Source of the DNA: an uncultured Lachnospiraceae bacterium
GTDB taxonomy: Bacteria; Bacillota; Clostridia; Lachnospirales; Lachnospiraceae
Direction of reading: 5' to 3'
Assembly (NCBI GenBank): GCA_910578085.1
Contig: CAJTPM010000076.1
Location: 1-8,710 of the forward strand
Length of the DNA stretch: 8,710 bases
How positions within the stretch are numbered: the first letter of the stretch is position 1; each line of letters opens with the position of its first letter. The notes under the pieces were generated by a model that saw only the letters and a list, made by a program, of their open reading frames with translations, did not search any database and was not told the DNA's origin. The position numbers and the translations under genes were made by a program. This document shows, in pieces, positions 6,087 to 8,710 of the stretch.

Positions 6087-6602
6087 GTGAAATATGCACC
6101 AAGAAAAGTATATATCAAAGAAAGCGGCAGTTATGTGGAACTGTCCTATAAAGATTTTTGCTGTCGCAGGCAAGCCGACCAGAGCTACATGGACAAGCTG
6201 TTTATTCCCATTCAAGGTTGTTTGATTGAGGTAGTGCGGGAACAGTACGCCGATTTCTACAAGGATAAAGAGCGGTGGCGTTATCTGAAAAAACTGGACA
6301 CAAACCACAATCTGCTCTCATTGGAGGGATTTACAGACAGCGAGGGAAATGTGATTGACTTCGTTGTGGATGAAGCGGTGGACGTTGCGGAAGCCGTTGT
6401 CCATGCGGCGATGGTGGACTGGCTGAAAGCCGCCCTGCCTTTATTGCCGGGCAGTGAACAGGCGTTGATACAAGCAATCTTTTTTGAAGAACTTTCCGAG
6501 AGGGAAGTCGGGTTGCGGTTAGGCGTGACACAGAGCGTTGTGAACAAGCGCAAAGCTAAAATCCTTGCGAAGCTGAGAAAGATAATCGAAAACAAAATTT
6601 AA
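6087..6602 (+). CDS. sigma-70-like regulator with region 4 HTH (gene 1)
   Basis: A 171-residue protein of the sigma-70-like group found on Gram-positive conjugative and mobilisable elements. The C-terminal part contains a region-4 helix-turn-helix at about 135-160 (FFEELSEREVGLRLGVTQ, then SVVNKRKAKILAKLRKI). The N-terminal half (KYAPRKVYIKESGSYVELSYKDF) is the usual start of these element-borne sigma-like proteins, but I see no clear region 2 core-binding segment. The GTG at 6087 is chosen because GGAGG (6074-6078) lies 8 nt upstream; the reading frame stays open upstream to 5949, but that part crosses the terminator hairpin and the RBS hairpin. It is followed after about 100 nt by a second gene of similar type. 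It likely acts on promoters of the mobile element. It could be a DNA-binding regulator rather than a true sigma factor. Confidence 0.8.
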   Translation: MKYAPRKVYIKESGSYVELSYKDFCCRRQADQSYMDKLFIPIQGCLIEVVREQYADFYKDKERWRYLKKLDTNHNLLSLEGFTDSEGNVIDFVVDEAVDVAEAVVHAAMVDWLKAALPLLPGSEQALIQAIFFEELSEREVGLRLGVTQSVVNKRKAKILAKLRKIIENKI

Positions 6603-6662
6603 GGCGTTCAGTCCTCTTGTTTTTTCCTTTGGGAAAATGAGGGGGCTTTTTCTCTGCCCTCT

Positions 6663-6695
6663 CAATCTCGGATTTACCTAAATCCCGATTGGAGG
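6663..6695 (+). promoter_or_regulatory. hairpin overlapping the ribosome binding site of sigma-like gene 2
   Basis: CAATC (6663-6667) pairs with GATTG (6687-6691) and GGATTT (6670-6675) with AAATCC (6680-6685), separated by a small internal loop, with a 4-nt loop at the top. The 3' arm runs into GGAGG (6691-6695), like the hairpin in front of the first sigma-like gene. Confidence 0.5.
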
Positions 6696-6703
6696 AAATA
6701 AGA

Positions 6704-7129
6704 ATGGCATACAACCACGGACGAGAGGACAGGAAATGGCGTATCTGGAAAGAAGCGGAAGAAAAGATACTGCGTGAGTGTGGCGTTGATGAAGCAGTCA
6801 TTCAACAAATCCGCACAGACGACAGGGCAGATTTTAATTCCAACAGGCGGTTTTACCGATGGGCGAGTGATTTCGGGGAATACCTTGAGGGCATAGCAGA
6901 TGTTGAGAAACAGGCAGAGGTGAGGACAGTAGCTGATTTACTGGACGAGATTGAGAACGAAACTCTGTACCTTGCTTTAGTCACAGTGGACAGGCGTACA
7001 TTACAAATCGTCCTGCTAAAAATGCAGGGATATTCCACAAAGGAAATTGCCCCGCTTGTACATTTGACGGCAGGGGCTGTCTATGCGAGATTGGCTCATT
7101 TGCGTAAGAAGCTGCGTAAGATTTTATAA
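6704..7129 (+). CDS. sigma-70 region 4-like regulator (gene 2)
   Basis: A 141-residue protein that starts MAYNHGREDRKWRIWKEAEE, an opening typical of element-borne sigma-like HTH proteins, and ends with a region-4 type HTH at about 107-132 (MQGYSTKEIAPLVHLTAGAV, then YARLAHLRKKL). The ATG at 6704 is chosen because GGAGG (6691-6695) lies 8 nt upstream; the ATG at 6689 overlaps this site and would add five residues. It follows gene 1 by about 100 nt and is followed by a terminator. The two small sigma-like proteins resemble the orf7/orf8-type regulators placed before the recombinase in Tn916-, Tn1549- or Tn6218-like elements. That comparison is from general knowledge, not alignment. Its role may be to activate excision or transfer genes. 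Confidence 0.8.
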   Translation: MAYNHGREDRKWRIWKEAEEKILRECGVDEAVIQQIRTDDRADFNSNRRFYRWASDFGEYLEGIADVEKQAEVRTVADLLDEIENETLYLALVTVDRRTLQIVLLKMQGYSTKEIAPLVHLTAGAVYARLAHLRKKLRKIL

Positions 7130-7158
7130 CAATTTATTCTGCTTTTCTGTGGAATGTT

Positions 7159-7190
7159 GGGTGAGAGGTCAAAGGCTTCTCACTCATTCT
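7159..7190 (+). terminator. intrinsic terminator after sigma-like gene 2
   Basis: GGGTGAGAGG (7159-7168) pairs with CTTCTCACTC (7176-7185) in 10 bp with two wobbles and a 7-nt loop, followed by ATTCTTTAT. The T-tract is interrupted, so the strength is uncertain. It lies 30 nt after the gene and before the recombinase remnant. Confidence 0.6.
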
Positions 7191-7225
7191 TTATATATGG
7201 TATCTCTTTATATGTTCTCTAATGG

Positions 7226-8707
7226 AATTATACAGAAGTCTTTTTTCCCGAAAATAATGTGCGGTATATAGCGGTCAATGACGGTGTGGACACACTCAAT
7301 AAATCAGTGATGGACATCACGCCGTTCCGCAATATCCTAAATGAAATGTATGCCGCCGACATATCAGTTAAGATAAAATCGGCGTACCGAGCGAGGTTTC
7401 AACAGGGGAAATTCATGGGGACGTATGCGCCCTATGGGTATATCAAAGACCCCGCCGACCATAACCATCTGCTGATAGATGATAAGGTGGCGCACATTGT
7501 AAGGGAGATATTCGACCTTGCGCTTGCGGGAAATGGAATCTCCAAAATCCGCAAACACATCAATAAACAGCACGTCTTGCGCCCTGCCGCTTATGCGGCG
7601 GAGCAGGGGGCGGCAGGCTATGAACGGTACTTTGAGGATAACGAGGAAAACCGCTATATTTGGAGCGAGAACAGCGTGAGGGGCATTTTAAGAAGTCCTA
7701 TCTATGCGGGAAACCTTGCAGGCTACAAGCGGATTGCCGCCAACATGAAAAGCAAGAAACGCCCTTCTAAGCTGCCCGAAGAATGGGAAGTGATACCCGA
7801 CACCCATGAGGGGATAGTCACGCAGGAGGAATTTGACACCGTACAGCAGCTTATGACGAGCCGCAGGCGGGAACAGAACGCAGGGGGATTTGAGAATATC
7901 TTTGCAGGCGTTATCAAGTGTGCAGACTGCGGCTACGCTCTGCGGGCTATGAGCGCAAACAGGAGGAAACGCCCCGACATTATCGACTGCGTACAATACA
8001 CCTGTAATAATTATGGCAGGTACGGCAACGTCATGTGTACCGCACACGCCATTGAAGCAAGAGATTTATTTAACGCCGTCCTTGCCGACATCAACCGCTT
8101 TGCGGATATGGCGGTGAATGACGAGCGGGCGGTAAGGGCGATTGAGAAGCGGCTCACGGAAACAGACCAGAGCAGGGCAAAGGCGATGGAGAAAGAACAA
8201 AAGAAGCTGAACAAACGCCTTGCGGAGCTTGACAGGCTGTTTTCCTCTCTCTATGAGGATAAGGTCATGGAGCGTATCACCGAGCGGAATTTCGAGATGA
8301 TGTCGGGGAAATACCAGAAAGAACAGCTTGAAATCGAAGCACGGTTAAGGGAAGTAACGGAAGCGCTCAACGAAAGCTACGAGAAATCGCAGGGAATCCG
8401 TGACTTCCTCTCCCTTATCCGCAACTATCAAGGCTTAAAGGAACTGGACGCAACGGTTGTAAATGCGCTGATAGACAAGATACTTGTTTCGGAGCGTGAG
8501 AAGTCAGCGGACGGAACGATTAGACAGGAAATCAAGATTTACTATAAATTCATCGGCTTTGTCGGTGAATTACATATCACACCCACAAAGCGGTGGACGG
8601 CGTTGCCCGCTAAACATTGTACGGTATGTGGTTTTGAATACGTCCCCGGCTCTGGTGTTATCCAGCACCCTAGGTGCTCCAAGTCTTTCTTATATTCGTC
8701 AAATTAA
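7226..8707 (+). pseudogene. 5'-truncated large serine recombinase (second, different one)
   Basis: The translation from 7226 (NYTEVFFPENNVRYIAVND) aligns with residues about 94-112 of the first recombinase (HFTEIYFPMKNVRYIAVND), after its catalytic Ser13 and the SRLGRD arginines. The codons just upstream are TGG and, before it, a TAA at 7220-7222, so about 94 N-terminal residues are missing. The rest looks whole: 'recombinase' domain, zinc ribbon with CADC (Cys232, Cys235) plus Cys260 and Cys271 (counted from 7226), a coiled coil (EKEQKKLNKRLAELD), and an extra C-terminal zinc-knuckle-like end (CTVC, HPRC). Without the catalytic domain it cannot recombine DNA. A GTG at 7259 could serve as a start but has no ribosome binding site. 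It belongs to a different subfamily from the first recombinase; codon use is GC-richer than in the cargo. It could be the product of an insertion, a deletion, or a mis-assembly. Confidence 0.85.
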
Positions 8708-8710
8708 ATG

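Noticed and set aside
6603..6660. Hairpins TTTTCC/GGAAAA and GAGGG/CCCTC between the sigma-like genes as a terminator
   Set aside because: Stems are short and the T-run lies in the loop rather than after the stem, so co-transcription of the two genes seems more likely.
7083..7271. 62-codon + strand frame spanning the end of sigma-like gene 2 and the break
   Set aside because: It starts inside another gene, crosses a terminator hairpin and has no plausible protein features.
7259..8707. A complete recombinase gene beginning at GTG 7259
   Set aside because: Homology extends upstream of the GTG to 7226, there is no ribosome binding site, and the catalytic domain is absent; a truncated gene is the better reading.
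1..8710. tRNA, rRNA, CRISPR array or insertion sequence with a DDE transposase
   Set aside because: I looked for regular spaced repeats, a cloverleaf with a T-loop, and transposase motifs and saw none.

Overview
The window looks like part of a mobile, accessory region from a low-to-mid-GC Firmicute, most likely a gut Clostridia/Lachnospiraceae-type bacterium. The reasons are strong AGGAGG-type ribosome binding sites before nearly every gene, transposon-type large serine recombinases, a TnpV protein, and small sigma-like regulators of the kind carried on Tn4451/Tn1549/Tn6218-like elements. The host assignment is inference. All supported genes lie on the + strand.

Layout. (1) 1-307: left edge with no recognisable gene; short unassigned reading frames and a weak terminator-like hairpin. 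(2) 308-2566: recombination module made of a 57-aa small protein, an intact large serine recombinase with its catalytic serine, and tnpV, closed by a clear intrinsic terminator at 2576-2609. The recombinase-tnpV order matches the tnpX-tnpV order of Tn4451. (3) 2620-5614: cargo, visibly more AT-rich than the recombinase genes. An AraC-type regulator with a C-terminal effector-binding domain is followed after 3 nt by a cytoplasmic C45/choloylglycine-hydrolase-like Ntn hydrolase (acyltransferase or amidase), then by a second, paralogous AraC-effector regulator with its own promoter. (4) 5615-6086: 472 bases without a gene but rich in RNA structure: a 16-bp stem, an intrinsic terminator, a -10-like box and an attenuator-like hairpin. 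(5) 6087-7129: two small sigma-70 region-4-like regulators, each with a hairpin that runs into its ribosome binding site. (6) 7226-8707: a second large serine recombinase whose entire N-terminal catalytic part is missing, so a remnant.

Working together (inference): the first module would move the element. The cargo looks like a ligand-sensing amidase/acyltransferase cassette in which two paralogous AraC proteins bind small molecules. The sigma-like pair probably controls transfer or excision genes and once stood in front of recombinase 2, which was later disrupted.

The most interesting signal is that both AraC paralogues carry an internal, correctly spaced Shine-Dalgarno plus in-frame ATG at exactly codon 128, the start of the effector-binding domain. 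This suggests each gene yields a second, ligand-binding-only product, as in the known TipAL/TipAS case. Second in interest are the matching hairpins over the ribosome binding sites of the two sigma-like genes.
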